DNA from: Chryseomicrobium palamuruense
GTDB taxonomy: Bacteria > Bacillota > Bacilli > Bacillales_A > Planococcaceae
Direction: 5' to 3'
Assembly (NCBI RefSeq): GCF_042649045.1
Contig: NZ_JBHSEF010000011.1
Coordinates: 282,472-346,471 of the forward strand
DNA length: 64,000 nucleotides
Within the stretch, counting starts at the first letter, position 1. Every line of letters begins with the position of its first letter. The notes beneath the pieces were generated by a model. The model was not told the origin of the DNA. It saw only the letters and a program-made list of their open reading frames with translations, and made no database searches. The translations under genes and the position numbers were made by a program. Shown here piece by piece: positions 27,571-36,370 of this stretch.

Positions 27571-27954
27571 TCATTTCCTCAGCTCATCCGCCGCCAATCG
27601 ATGCGCGGCAGCATTCTCTTTATCGGGAATCCACTTAATAAAGTAAAGAGGAATGTTTTTTAATAATTCCTCAATTTCATCCAATACTACTCGAAACTCC
27701 GCGTTTTTCACAAACATTCGATCAACTGCTTGAAAAACGATTTTGGAGTCAACGCGTATGGACAGAATATCCGGTTTGAGAGGGATCACTTCTTTTAAAC
27801 CTTCCCGAAGTGCAATGAATTCTGCCAAATGGTTCGAATAGACGCCTATTTTTTTAGCAACCATCCCTTTGTGTCCGTTCCCTTTATAAAAAATCCCGAT
27901 GGCGCTCTCTCCAGGATTTCCCCGAGTAGCTGCATCTGTATAGAGTTCGAGCAT
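27571..27954 (-). CDS. RNase HI-fold (reverse-transcriptase-like) protein, YpeP/YpdQ type
   Basis: A 127-residue RNase H-like domain. Catalytic acidic positions fit the family: Asp in YTDAATRGNPG (about 6), Glu in HLAEFIALREGL (about 45) and Asp in SIRVDSKIVFQ (about 69). The fourth, in ENAAAHRLAADE, carries His and Asp. Family members hydrolyse RNA in RNA/DNA hybrids or have lost that activity; several Bacillales carry short paralogues like this besides true RNase HI. It is monocistronic and divergent from the zinc-finger gene. SD AAAGGAGC. Confidence 0.85.
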   Translation of the reverse strand: MLELYTDAATRGNPGESAIGIFYKGNGHKGMVAKKIGVYSNHLAEFIALREGLKEVIPLKPDILSIRVDSKIVFQAVDRMFVKNAEFRVVLDEIEELLKNIPLYFIKWIPDKENAAAHRLAADELRK

Positions 27955-28026
27955 ATTCGTGCTCCTTTCCTTGCCATAGCTAGTTACTTCCGATTATACT
28001 ACTACAATAGATAAGGTGGGTGTATC

Positions 28027-28224
28027 ATGTCAGAAAATACTGTAATCAACGAAATCTCACGACTAGAAGATGTCTATTGTGAACAATGTCCAATCAAGCA
28101 AGATCTCCGTGCGCGTCAAGGGAAAACGGCTGCTCACCATTTTTGCATTGATACATGTTCCGTGGGACGCGAACTTCAACAGATGGGTCAATCATTACTC
28201 CATATTTCATACGCTAACAAATAA
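28027..28224 (+). CDS. Small zinc-finger domain protein
   Basis: A 65-residue protein with cysteine/histidine ligands arranged as YCEQCPIKQ (C18, C21), HHFC (His37/38, C40) and DTCSVG (C44). This matches the short Bacillales zinc-finger family (zf-C2HCIx2C type) annotated as zinc-finger domain-containing protein. Probably a nucleic-acid or protein interaction module; no function is established. It has its own terminator and a short intergenic region before the convergent csp gene. SD AAGGTGGGTG. Confidence 0.75.
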   Translation: MSENTVINEISRLEDVYCEQCPIKQDLRARQGKTAAHHFCIDTCSVGRELQQMGQSLLHISYANK

Positions 28225-28228
28225 AAAT

Positions 28229-28257
28229 CCCTGCGAAAGTTCGCAGGGTTTGTTTTC
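28229..28257 (+). terminator. Terminator of the zinc-finger gene
   Basis: CCCTGCGAA-AG-TTCGCAGGG followed by TTTGTTTTC; it may also serve the convergent csp gene. Confidence 0.85.
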
Positions 28258-28272
28258 GTTTATCATGTGATT

Positions 28273-28479
28273 TTATTCTGTCATCACTTGTACTTCTGAC
28301 GCTTGAGGACCACGATTGCCCTCTATTGTGCGGAATGTGACGCGTTGACCTTCTTCTAACGTGCGGAACCCTTCGCCGAGAATCCCAGTAAAATGAACAA
28401 ATACATCTTCACCATCACTCGATTCAATAAATCCATAGCCTTTTTCTGCATTAAACCATTTTACTTGTCCTTGGTGCAT
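28273..28479 (-). CDS. Cold-shock protein (second paralogue)
   Basis: A 68-residue cold-shock domain. RNP1 is KGYGFIE (13-19) and RNP2 is VFVHFTGI (26-33). It differs from the other two copies: Thr-Gly replaces Ser-Ala in RNP2, and the tail is a longer VQVMTE. The leader is short (about 40 nt), unlike the other two, and has a strong SD (AAGGAGG). This suggests constitutive rather than cold-regulated expression (inference). Confidence 0.94.
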   Translation of the reverse strand: MHQGQVKWFNAEKGYGFIESSDGEDVFVHFTGILGEGFRTLEEGQRVTFRTIEGNRGPQASEVQVMTE

Positions 28480-28525
28480 CGTGCAGGACCTCCTTCGTTA
28501 GAAAAATCAGATAATTACTAGATAA

Positions 28526-28554
28526 ACTATACAGGATTCGACCTATTCCGTCAA
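28526..28554 (-). promoter_or_regulatory. SigA promoter of the second csp gene
   Basis: On the reverse strand, TTGACG (28554-28549), 17-bp spacer, TATAGT (28531-28526). A near-consensus vegetative promoter. Confidence 0.8.
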
Positions 28555-28573
28555 TTTGAAAGGGGAAAACCTT

Positions 28574-29197
28574 ATGTGGAACAAGTTAGAAGAAATGCTA
28601 CATACGTATTACAATTCATTTGATGCAAGTCATGATATGGCACATGTTCGTCGTGTCTATCACACTGCAATGGAAATTTATAGAGCTTATCCGGAGGCAG
28701 ATCAGAAACGAATTATTTTAGCGGTTGCGCTACATGACGTGGAAGATAAAAAGTATACCAATGGTCAGAGTACGCAAGTAATGGAGCTTGTATTCAATGA
28801 ATTTCATGTATCAACAAAAGAGCAAAAAGTTATTCGTGAAATAATTGATCAAGTATCCTTTTCAGGCGGAAAAGAAGCGACATCGCTCGAAGCAAGAATC
28901 GTTCAAGATGCGGACCGGTTAGATGCCTTGGGTGCTATTGGAATTGCGCGAACATTTGCTTATGGGGGGGCTAAAGGTCGAAGCCTTTACAATCATGAAG
29001 AAGTAGAAGCTGTGTTACGCGGAGAAGGCGTAGCAAATGGAGCGTCCGTTACTCATTTTTACGAAAAACTATTACATGTGAAAGAACGTTTGAATACAGA
29101 TGAAGCTCGAAAAATTGCCAATGAACGTCATCTGTTCATGGAACAATTTTTACATCAATTCTATAAAGAAATTGGGGATCAACCATGTCACAATTAA
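28574..29197 (+). CDS. ypgQ: HD-domain phosphohydrolase (YpgQ-like)
   Basis: A 207-residue metal-dependent HD-superfamily protein. His and Asp ligands are visible: SHDMAHVRRV (about 20-29), the VALHDVED core (about 55-62), and a downstream Asp in RIVQDADRLDALGAIG (about 113-128). B. subtilis YpgQ is a pyrophosphohydrolase acting on nucleotides; by family and synteny a similar (d)NTPase role is likely. ATG 28574 is chosen because AAAGGGG lies 8-10 nt upstream, rather than a TTG at 28556. It overlaps the ABC-F gene by 13 nt. ypgR and brxA follow, as near ypgQ in B. subtilis. Confidence 0.87.
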   Translation: MWNKLEEMLHTYYNSFDASHDMAHVRRVYHTAMEIYRAYPEADQKRIILAVALHDVEDKKYTNGQSTQVMELVFNEFHVSTKEQKVIREIIDQVSFSGGKEATSLEARIVQDADRLDALGAIGIARTFAYGGAKGRSLYNHEEVEAVLRGEGVANGASVTHFYEKLLHVKERLNTDEARKIANERHLFMEQFLHQFYKEIGDQPCHN

Positions 29198-31062
29198 TTG
29201 TTCAACAACTGACAAAGACCATTGGCGATAAAACGCTCTATGATAGAATCTCATTTACCATTACGGAGGGAGAGAAGATTGGCCTGCTCGGCAGAAATGG
29301 ATGTGGGAAGTCGACGCTACTTCAAATCCTAGCTGGTGAAATGGATGCAGATGTAGTATCTATGGATCATCCCAATGCCTATTCGATGGTTTACTTGTCT
29401 CAGAATCCCGAACTAACAGCTGGAAAGTCGATACTGGAAGTCATGTTTGAAAGTGATATTCCGGTTATGGAAATCAACCGCAAGTATGAGCAGATAAGAC
29501 ACGCAAGCGAGGCAAATCCGGGAGATATGAACCTCATAAATGAACTATTACAATTGCAAGAAAAAATGGAGCAACTAGGTGGTTGGGAAATGAATACAGC
29601 TGCTAAGTATGCGCTCACAAAACTGGGAATCACAGAATTTGATCGGTTAACAAATACATTATCCGGCGGTCAGCAAAAGCGAGTAGCTCTTGCACGCGCA
29701 TTGATTGAACCTCATGATTTGTTATTATTGGATGAGCCGACCAATCACTTAGATATAGAATCTACACAAGCTCTCGAAGAGCTCGTAAAGTCGTATAAAG
29801 GGTCGGTCCTCTTTGTGACGCATGACCGATTGTTTTTAAACCATGTGACGAATTCGATTTATGAAATCGATCAACAACAGCTCTTTATGTATAAGGGGAA
29901 TTATGAAACGTATCTAGAAAACAAGGTGATCCGTCAAGAACAAGCAGCTGCTGAGCAATCCAAAATCGAGAATTTATACCGCAATGAATTGAAATGGGTG
30001 CGCCGTGGTGCAAAGGCACGCACGACGAAACAAAAAGCACGTCTTGACCGATTTGATGAGATTGCTGAAAAAGCTTTAAAGAAATCTTCAGCAGACTCGA
30101 TGGAGATGAATCTTTCAGGCAGTCGTTTAGGCAAGAAAGTGATGGAAGGTAACCACCTTTCGAAGAGCTTCGGGGACCGTGTTTTATTTCAAAACTTCTC
30201 CTTTATTTTACAAGCAAAAGACCGTATTGGTATTCTAGGGGAAAATGGTGCAGGAAAATCGACTTTGATGAATATCCTTGCTGGTAAAGAGTACCCTACA
30301 AAAGGTTCACTCGACATTGGATCGACCGTTCGTGTTGGATATTTTACTCAACAGTATCCAGAGTTTAATCCAAATCAACGCGTGCTTCATTACATCGTAG
30401 AGACATCTAATGCGATTCAGACTACAACCGGAGAATCTTTGTCGGCTGTTCAAATGCTTGAAAGGTTCTTATTCCCAACAAATGTTCACGGGACGCCTAT
30501 TGGAAAGTTGTCGGGAGGCGAGAAGAAAAGGCTCTATTTATTGAAGCTATTGATGGAACAACCCAATGTATTATTACTGGATGAGCCCACAAATGATCTA
30601 GATTTAGATACGCTTGCAGTATTAGAAGATTATCTTGACTCGTTTGGTGGAGTGGTGATTGTTGTTTCTCACGATAGATATTTCTTAGATAGGGTAACAG
30701 AGAAATTATGGGTAGTTGAAAAACAACAAATCACAGAAACTCTTGATAGCTATCAAGACTATATTGAAAAACAAAAAATAAGAGACGTATCAGTGGAAGT
30801 TACTGATATTCCTGAAGTACAGGAACCTGTGAAAGAGAAAAGGAAGCGTCTCTCGTATCATGAGAAAAAAGAATGGGAAACCATTGAACAAGAGATTGAA
30901 CAATTAGAAGAAAAAATCAGCCTGTATTCAAGAGAAATCGAATCCGCGGGATCTGACTATGAAAAAATCCGTCTTGCCACCATAGAGCTTGAAAAAGCTG
31001 AGGCTTTACTGGAAGATAAAATGGAGAGATGGGCTTATTTAGAAGAAATCGTTTCCTCATGA
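29185..31062 (+). CDS. yfmR: ABC-F family ribosome-associated ATPase (Uup/YfmR type)
   Basis: Duplicated cytosolic ATPase of 625 residues without membrane domains. First domain: Walker A GRNGCGKST (about 35-43), signature LSGGQQKRV, Walker B DEPTNHLD. A linker (P-site tRNA interaction motif) lies at about 240-315. Second domain: GENGAGKST (about 352-360), LSGGEKKRL, DEPTNDLD. The C-terminal coiled coil at about 552-622 is typical of Uup/YfmR. ABC-F factors bind the ribosomal E site and relieve stalled translation; YfmR aids Pro-rich or stalled elongation alongside EF-P. Subtype rests on length and the C-terminal coiled coil. Confidence 0.88.
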   Translation: MSQLIVQQLTKTIGDKTLYDRISFTITEGEKIGLLGRNGCGKSTLLQILAGEMDADVVSMDHPNAYSMVYLSQNPELTAGKSILEVMFESDIPVMEINRKYEQIRHASEANPGDMNLINELLQLQEKMEQLGGWEMNTAAKYALTKLGITEFDRLTNTLSGGQQKRVALARALIEPHDLLLLDEPTNHLDIESTQALEELVKSYKGSVLFVTHDRLFLNHVTNSIYEIDQQQLFMYKGNYETYLENKVIRQEQAAAEQSKIENLYRNELKWVRRGAKARTTKQKARLDRFDEIAEKALKKSSADSMEMNLSGSRLGKKVMEGNHLSKSFGDRVLFQNFSFILQAKDRIGILGENGAGKSTLMNILAGKEYPTKGSLDIGSTVRVGYFTQQYPEFNPNQRVLHYIVETSNAIQTTTGESLSAVQMLERFLFPTNVHGTPIGKLSGGEKKRLYLLKLLMEQPNVLLLDEPTNDLDLDTLAVLEDYLDSFGGVVIVVSHDRYFLDRVTEKLWVVEKQQITETLDSYQDYIEKQKIRDVSVEVTDIPEVQEPVKEKRKRLSYHEKKEWETIEQEIEQLEEKISLYSREIESAGSDYEKIRLATIELEKAEALLEDKMERWAYLEEIVSS

Positions 31063-31090
31063 TACACTTAGGACAGAAGGAGTGAGATGA

Positions 31091-32212
31091 ATGAAAATCA
31101 AGACGATTGAACCAACACCAAGTCCAAACTCCATGAAGATTGTGGTCGATCAAGAGTTACCATTTGGTAAAAGTTTCAACTATAAACCTGATGCTTTAGG
31201 AGAGGCACCTGAATACATTCATCGCTTGTTTTCTTATGAAGGTATAAAAGGTATTTATCATGTGGCAGATTTTTTAGCTGTTGAAAAGCATCCAAAAGCT
31301 TCTTGGGATCAATTGATACCTCAAATTGAGGCATCATTCTCAGGAGAAAAAACTGTTGATAGTGAAGTCGAGATGGATGAGCATTTTGGAGAGGTACGCG
31401 TTCATGTGCAAGACTATCACGGTATCCCACTTCAAGTGAAAGTTTTTGATGGTTCTGCTGAACAACGCTTTGCCTTATCGTCTCGTTTTACGGATACGTT
31501 TAATGTGCGAATGCAAGATGATGAAAATTATATCATGCAGCGTAAATGGTTAGATTACGGTGTTCGCTATGGAGATTATGAAGAAATCGGCACACAAGTC
31601 GTTGCTGAAATCGAAGCGGCATTTACAGACGAACGTTTAGAACAATTAAAATCACCTCAATCCTCAGTTGAAACTTCTTGGAAGGAAGAGCGTCATCCGG
31701 TTTCTTTAGAGGATTTTCAGCACCCAGATTGGCAGGTACGTTATCAACTCCTTGACCGTTTGACACATCCAAGAGAAGAAGATTTACCTTTACTCGCACT
31801 CGCCTTGAAGGATGAGAAAGTGTCTATACGTCGTTTAGCTGTTATTTACTTAGGGATACTGGAAGACAAACTTACGATTCCTCACTTAACTATTGCATTG
31901 CATGATAAAAATGCTTCGATTCGTCGAACAGCGGGAGATACAATGAGTGACCTTGGCTATCCTGAATTTGCATCCGCGATGGAACATGCTTTGCATGATA
32001 AAAGTAAGCTCGTCCGTTGGCGAGCGGCTATGTTCTTCTATGAAGTAGGAGATGTATCCAATTTAGAAGCTCTTCGCTCGGCTGAAGAAGATCCAGAATA
32101 TGAAGTGAGACTTCAAGTGAAAATGGCCATTGCCCGAATCGAGCAAGGTGAAGAAGCTAAAGGGTCTGTATGGAAACAAATGAATATGGCAAGAGCTATT
32201 AAGGAGGAATAA
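31091..32212 (+). CDS. ypgR: CvfC/YpgR-like protein, Nfu N-domain plus HEAT repeats
   Basis: A 373-residue protein of the conserved virulence factor C family. The N-terminal region (about 1-90, starting MKIKTIEPTPSPNSMKI) resembles the Nfu scaffold N-domain. Two middle segments are followed by HEAT/PBS-lyase-like helical repeats at about 210-350 (RLAVIYLGIL, RRTAGDTMSDLGYPE, RWRAAMFFYE). In S. aureus CvfC affects virulence gene expression; biochemical role is unknown. It is 3 nt from brxA and is near ypgQ, matching Bacillus synteny. SD AAGGAGTGAG. Confidence 0.87.
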   Translation: MKIKTIEPTPSPNSMKIVVDQELPFGKSFNYKPDALGEAPEYIHRLFSYEGIKGIYHVADFLAVEKHPKASWDQLIPQIEASFSGEKTVDSEVEMDEHFGEVRVHVQDYHGIPLQVKVFDGSAEQRFALSSRFTDTFNVRMQDDENYIMQRKWLDYGVRYGDYEEIGTQVVAEIEAAFTDERLEQLKSPQSSVETSWKEERHPVSLEDFQHPDWQVRYQLLDRLTHPREEDLPLLALALKDEKVSIRRLAVIYLGILEDKLTIPHLTIALHDKNASIRRTAGDTMSDLGYPEFASAMEHALHDKSKLVRWRAAMFFYEVGDVSNLEALRSAEEDPEYEVRLQVKMAIARIEQGEEAKGSVWKQMNMARAIKEE

Positions 32213-32214
32213 GA

Positions 32215-32652
32215 GTGAATGCATACGATGAATACATGAAGCAAATAGTTGTGCCGATGCGTCAAGAATTGACCCAGCACGGTTTTAAGGAACTAATTTC
32301 TATAGAAGAAGTGAACGAGCATATGACGACTGCTAAAGGAACATCTTTTATTGTCATCAATTCAGTTTGTGGATGTGCAGCTGGACTTGCCCGTCCGGCT
32401 GCTATCGAAGCAATCTCCCAACTTGAAGTTAAGCCAGAGCATCTTGTGACTGTGTTTGCAGGACAAGATGCGGATGCGACAGCTCAAATGAGAGAATACT
32501 TTGCGGATGTTCCGCCAAGTTCGCCTTCTATGGCTATCTGGAAAGACGGTGAGCTTGCCTATTTTATTCCACGTGAACAAATCGAAAACCATCCGAAAGA
32601 TGCCATCAAAGAACATATTCAAGGAGCTCTTTCGCAAATCATCTCTTCATGA
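32215..32652 (+). CDS. brxA: Bacilliredoxin BrxA/BrxB family (YphP)
   Basis: A 145-residue thioredoxin-like protein with the CGC redox motif (SVCGCAAG, Cys at about 53 and 55). Bacilliredoxins remove bacillithiol from S-bacillithiolated proteins after oxidative stress, the first Cys attacking the mixed disulfide. The start is GTG, with SD AAGGAGG 6-8 nt upstream in the ypgR 3' end. It overlaps ypiP by 4 nt. Presence implies a bacillithiol-using organism, in keeping with Bacillales. Confidence 0.93.
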   Translation: MNAYDEYMKQIVVPMRQELTQHGFKELISIEEVNEHMTTAKGTSFIVINSVCGCAAGLARPAAIEAISQLEVKPEHLVTVFAGQDADATAQMREYFADVPPSSPSMAIWKDGELAYFIPREQIENHPKDAIKEHIQGALSQIISS

Positions 32653-33437
32653 AGGCGGGAGTAACCACTTCTGCTAAACTGGATGAAAAGGGCCGACAGT
32701 TTGCCAAACAAATTGCGCTTAAAGAAAAACTTCTTTATATCGAGCGATTCAATCAACCTCTTCACAAACTTTGGGGAGACTTTGACGTGTTATACATGTG
32801 GACGACAAACGGATGGTATGCAGAAACACGTGATACTAGTCGGCATCACTTTCATCCTGGAACAGCCATGTTTCGCTTCAAACGATGGAAGTTAGGGGAG
32901 CGAGAACCTTTCTTGGAAGCGACAGACCTTCAAGCTGGAGACAGTTTTTTAGATTGTACGCTGGGACTTGGGTCTGATTGTTTGATGGCAAGTCTTCAGG
33001 TTGGGAAGCTAGGTAAGGTGACGGGGATTGAAAAATCACCTATCTCAGCATTCTTATTTCGTCAAAGCCAATTTTCTACGGACTTAGGTGAGTCTTTGCT
33101 AAATGAAGCCCTCCATCGAATTGAGTTCTATGAGATAGATGCTCTTACCTTCCTCAAAGGTCAAAAAAATAATTCAGTAGATGTCGTCTACCTAGATCCC
33201 ATGTTTGAAGAGCTGATCGAAGAATCAACCAACTTTCGATCACACCATATCATCGCTTCAAAAGATCAGCTTTCTGCGGAGTGGATGAACGAAGCAATCC
33301 GCGTAGCAAAAAAACGAGTGGTTTTAAAAGCTCATTTTCGGAGTGAATTGTTCGCTCACTACTCATTTAAGAGGTTAGCGCGGAAGTCCGCAAAATTTCA
33401 TTTTGGCTATATTGAAAAAAATAAACTGTCCCGCTAA
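32649..33437 (+). CDS. ypiP: YpiP-like class I SAM-dependent methyltransferase
   Basis: A 262-residue Rossmann-fold protein. Motif I is DCTLGLGSDC (about 98-107), with the acidic loop GIEKSP (about 125), and the catalytic-type motif YLDPMFEE (about 182-189) resembles the (N/D)PP(Y/F) of N-methyltransferases such as RsmJ. An N-terminal 60-residue segment includes ARQFAKQI-type THUMP-less recognition helices. The substrate (probably an RNA guanine) is not established. Translationally coupled to brxA; ends at a bidirectional terminator. Confidence 0.83.
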   Translation: MKAGVTTSAKLDEKGRQFAKQIALKEKLLYIERFNQPLHKLWGDFDVLYMWTTNGWYAETRDTSRHHFHPGTAMFRFKRWKLGEREPFLEATDLQAGDSFLDCTLGLGSDCLMASLQVGKLGKVTGIEKSPISAFLFRQSQFSTDLGESLLNEALHRIEFYEIDALTFLKGQKNNSVDVVYLDPMFEELIEESTNFRSHHIIASKDQLSAEWMNEAIRVAKKRVVLKAHFRSELFAHYSFKRLARKSAKFHFGYIEKNKLSR

Positions 33438-33460
33438 TATAGCGAGACAGTTTATTTTTA
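33423..33460. terminator. Bidirectional terminator after ypiP
   Basis: AAACTGTC(C)CGCTA pairs with TAGCG(A)GACAGTTT (33423-33453). The forward tail is TTTATTTTTA, and the reverse tail is TTTATTTTTTTC, so both strands are served. Confidence 0.85.
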
Positions 33461-33535
33461 GTGTGTAAAATTAAGTGACGTCAAGTACCCTAATAATAAT
33501 AAATAGCCGATGCCCATTAATAATCCATAGTCCAT
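33458..33535 (-). CDS. Possible 25-residue hydrophobic miniprotein
   Basis: A reverse-strand reading frame from ATG at 33535-33533 to TAA at 33460-33458 encodes 25 residues. It starts MDYGLLMGIGYLLLLGY and ends with TSLNFTH, a single membrane-spanning stretch. AAAGGAG lies 10 nt upstream of the ATG, and the stop is immediately followed by the bidirectional terminator with a strong U tail on this strand. No clear promoter was found. It is too short to judge by codon statistics; I do not recognise the family. Confidence 0.45.
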   Translation of the reverse strand: MDYGLLMGIGYLLLLGYLTSLNFTH

Positions 33536-33668
33536 CTCACAATCGCTCCTTTGTTTCACTATTCTATGTCTAGTAATTATTGTACAATGAAATTAGAAAA
33601 GAATGAAGTCTAAGTAATCTCTTTCACTTGAAGATGTATCAAATTTGTTACGAATGGACGTGTATGGG

Positions 33669-34190
33669 ATGTCAGTATTTTGGAGAAAATTAGTCACCGC
33701 TCTTGTTGCCGTCATTACATTTGGGGTTATCACACCTTCGCATGAGATTTGGAGCAATGTCTTCGAACCGCCTGGGATTACATATAGTAAAATAGATGAT
33801 CGTGTCTTTGTTTTTGAGCCAGATGCCCTTGTCATAAAAGCGGAGGAACAAAGTGCATTAAAGTTTGGTTCGAAAATTCAACCGAAAATTGAATCAAAAT
33901 ATATGTCTGAGATTTTTCCTTTATATCAACAGAAAATTTACGAATTAGCGACAGAAACTTCTTCCATCTCCTCTAAACCATCTGGAAATCACGGAGAGAA
34001 AATCTTTCATCTGTACGATAAAGTGACGGGTGAAGATGTCCTGAGGGCGCACGTGCGTGTAGAGAAGCGGCCCAAAGATGGCTATTTCTTCACATTTCAT
34101 TATCATACAGCAGACGATCACTTCATGAGTCATAAAGATATTGGAGAGATTTATTGGTCAAAAAACACACCACCGAAGTGGATGTCATAA
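33669..34190 (+). CDS. ypjP: YpjP-family protein
   Basis: About 173 residues. The N-terminus (MSVFWRKLVTALVAVITFGV) looks like a signal peptide or membrane anchor, and the rest is extracellular-type. The C-terminal half (FHLYDKVTGEDVLRAHVRVEK, HYHTADDHFMSHKDIGEIYW) matches the YpjP family. The function is unknown. Start is uncertain: ATG 33669 gives a sensible signal peptide but a poor SD; in-frame ATG 33654 and TTG 33645 also exist. It lies between ypiP and thyA, as in B. subtilis. Confidence 0.8.
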   Translation: MSVFWRKLVTALVAVITFGVITPSHEIWSNVFEPPGITYSKIDDRVFVFEPDALVIKAEEQSALKFGSKIQPKIESKYMSEIFPLYQQKIYELATETSSISSKPSGNHGEKIFHLYDKVTGEDVLRAHVRVEKRPKDGYFFTFHYHTADDHFMSHKDIGEIYWSKNTPPKWMS

Positions 34191-34204
34191 AGGGGTCAAC
34201 CAAC

Positions 34205-35143
34205 ATGAAACAATACCATGAACTTTGCGAATATATTTTAAAAAATGGAGCGAACCGTCAAGACCGAACTGGAGTGGGTACGATTGGCGTATTCGGATAT
34301 CAAATGAGATTCGACCTCTCCATGGGGTTTCCGCTCTTAACTACAAAGAAAACACCGTTTCGTTTAATCGTCAGCGAATTGTTATGGTTTTTAAAAGGAG
34401 ACACCAATATTCAAACGTTGGTGCGAGAGAATAACAACATATGGAATGAATGGGCTTTTGATAATTGGGTGAATTCTAACGACTATACAGGACCTAATAT
34501 GGAAAACTTCGGTATTCGTGCAACGAAAGATGAGGAATTTCGCAAGTTGTATGAAGAGGAAATGGAGACGTTCATTACTCGTATAAAATCAGACAATGAC
34601 TTTGCTAAAAAATATGGCGAATTAGGGCCTGTGTATGGACGGCAATGGCGGGACTGGAAAAGACAAGACGGGGAATCCATTGATCAGATTGCTCAGGTTA
34701 TTCATTCCATCAAGCATCATCCTCATTCAAGACGTCATATCGTGACGGCATGGAATCCAGCTGAAGTAGAACATATGGCGCTTCCCCCATGTCACTCCTT
34801 CATGCAGTTTTATGTACAAGACCAAAAACTTTCCTGCCAACTTTACCAGCGCAGTGCAGATGTCTTTCTTGGTGTGCCTTTTAATATTGCATCGTATGCG
34901 TTACTCGTTCACTTGATTGCAAAGGAAACAAATCTGGAAGTGGGAGAGTTCGTCCATACGTTTGGCGATGCACACATTTATCTAAATCACTTACCGCAAG
35001 TGGAAATTCTCCTTAGCCGTACACCAAAATCACTACCGACTATTGAGATACCTGAAAAATCTATTTTCACATTAGAAACATCCGATATCCTTTTAAAGGG
35101 TTACGAGAGTCATCCAAGAATACAAGCAGAAATCGCTGTCTAA
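34205..35143 (+). CDS. thyA: Thymidylate synthase
   Basis: Converts dUMP to dTMP with methylene-tetrahydrofolate. The 313 residues include the approximately 50-residue insertion (about 75-130) of L. casei/Staphylococcus-type enzymes. Catalytic Cys is at about 195 in PPCHSFMQF, with the RRHIVTAWNP arginines and the folate-site RSADVFLGVPFNIASYA. ATG 34205 is chosen from homology (MKQYHELCEYIL) and AAAGGGG upstream. Eleven nucleotides separate it from dfrA, which regenerates the folate it oxidises. Confidence 0.97.
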   Translation: MKQYHELCEYILKNGANRQDRTGVGTIGVFGYQMRFDLSMGFPLLTTKKTPFRLIVSELLWFLKGDTNIQTLVRENNNIWNEWAFDNWVNSNDYTGPNMENFGIRATKDEEFRKLYEEEMETFITRIKSDNDFAKKYGELGPVYGRQWRDWKRQDGESIDQIAQVIHSIKHHPHSRRHIVTAWNPAEVEHMALPPCHSFMQFYVQDQKLSCQLYQRSADVFLGVPFNIASYALLVHLIAKETNLEVGEFVHTFGDAHIYLNHLPQVEILLSRTPKSLPTIEIPEKSIFTLETSDILLKGYESHPRIQAEIAV

Positions 35144-35154
35144 GGAGGAAATAC

Positions 35155-35646
35155 ATGATTGCATTTGTGGTTGCTCATGACAAAAATTTAGTGATTGGCA
35201 AAAATAATCAATTGCCTTGGCATCTTCCTGAAGATTTAGCTTATTTTAAACGAGTGACGATGGGTAAACCCATGATTATGGGTCGCAATACATTTGAGTC
35301 GATTGGCAGACCTCTTCCAGGACGTCAGAATATCGTTATCACTCGAAACGACTCGTACCATCATAAAGGAATTCATACTGTACAGAGTATGGAACAAGCC
35401 TTAAAACTCGCAAAGACTTTCCACACAGATATTATGGTGATTGGTGGTGCATCCATCTTTAATGAACAGCTAGATGTGGCAGATACACTTTTCATCACCG
35501 AAATACATCATACCTTCGAAGGAGATACGTTTTTTCCAAGGATTGATTTAAACGAATGGGAGCTTGCCTGGGCTTCAGAGCTCCAAATATCTACAAACGG
35601 GTTAACGTATACATATAAGCGTTATCACCGAAAGGCAAGTGAATAA
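35155..35646 (+). CDS. dfrA: Dihydrofolate reductase
   Basis: Reduces dihydrofolate to tetrahydrofolate with NADPH; target of trimethoprim. The 163 residues have the PWHLPEDLAYFK motif (about 22-33, active-site acidic residue Glu27 in place of Asp), GRNTFESIGRPLPGR and MVIGGASIF. Downstream of thyA and overlapping the acyltransferase gene by 8 nt, forming the thyA-dfrA-ypkP order of Bacillus. SD AAGGAGG. Confidence 0.97.
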   Translation: MIAFVVAHDKNLVIGKNNQLPWHLPEDLAYFKRVTMGKPMIMGRNTFESIGRPLPGRQNIVITRNDSYHHKGIHTVQSMEQALKLAKTFHTDIMVIGGASIFNEQLDVADTLFITEIHHTFEGDTFFPRIDLNEWELAWASELQISTNGLTYTYKRYHRKASE

Positions 35647-36370
35647 AGTGCTGAGAAGCCTACTTACATATAGTTATATTATTGGATTCATTCCTACACG
35701 CATGCGAGCGTTAAAAAAGTTGAGAATTCAAAAGTCTCAATTATCAGCTCAAGCATACGATGAGGAAGTCTATAAAGTACCGCGACATTGGGCCACAAAC
35801 ATTTTAAAGAAGGCTGGTGTTTCAGTCGAAATATCAGGGGTAGAGCATCTGCCGATTGGACCTGTACTATTTATTTCCAATCATGAAGGGAATTTTGATA
35901 TACCGGTTTTAATCGCACATGTTCCAAAACCATTCGGCTTTTTGTCAAAAGTTGAAGTGAAAAAAATTCCTTTTATTTCTGATTGGATGGAAGAGATGAA
36001 TTGTGTATTTATCGATCGCACGAATCGAAAGAATGCTCTTCAATCTATTCATGATAGTGTTGAGCGGTTACAACAAGGACATTCTTTACTGCTCTTCCCT
36101 GAAGGTACTCGCTCGAAGGGAAATGGGGTACAGCCGTTCAAGTCGGGATTTATTCGCATTGCTGAGCGGGCAAACGTACCTATCGTTCCTATAGCAATCT
36201 ATGGAACTTCACATATCATGGAGCAAAATAACAATCATATTGTACCTGCTCATGTTAAAATTCAGCTACTTCCTTATGTGGAGTTGTCTCAACAACCCTC
36301 TGAATGGTTGTTAGCAGACATTCAAAATCAAATTGAACAAGCCGTTGCACAACTGAAAGGGGATTTATGA
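35639..36370 (+). CDS. PlsC-like 1-acyl-sn-glycerol-3-phosphate acyltransferase
   Basis: A 243-residue membrane-associated acyltransferase. The HX4D motif is SNHEGNFD (about 81-88) and the substrate-binding motif is FPEGTRSKG (about 152-160), with the VPIVPIAIYG segment near 179. It acylates lysophosphatidic acid in phospholipid synthesis. It corresponds by position to B. subtilis ypkP beside dfrA. GTG start; an alternative GTG is 9 nt downstream. Overlaps degV by 4 nt. Confidence 0.88.
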   Translation: MNKVLRSLLTYSYIIGFIPTRMRALKKLRIQKSQLSAQAYDEEVYKVPRHWATNILKKAGVSVEISGVEHLPIGPVLFISNHEGNFDIPVLIAHVPKPFGFLSKVEVKKIPFISDWMEEMNCVFIDRTNRKNALQSIHDSVERLQQGHSLLLFPEGTRSKGNGVQPFKSGFIRIAERANVPIVPIAIYGTSHIMEQNNNHIVPAHVKIQLLPYVELSQQPSEWLLADIQNQIEQAVAQLKGDL

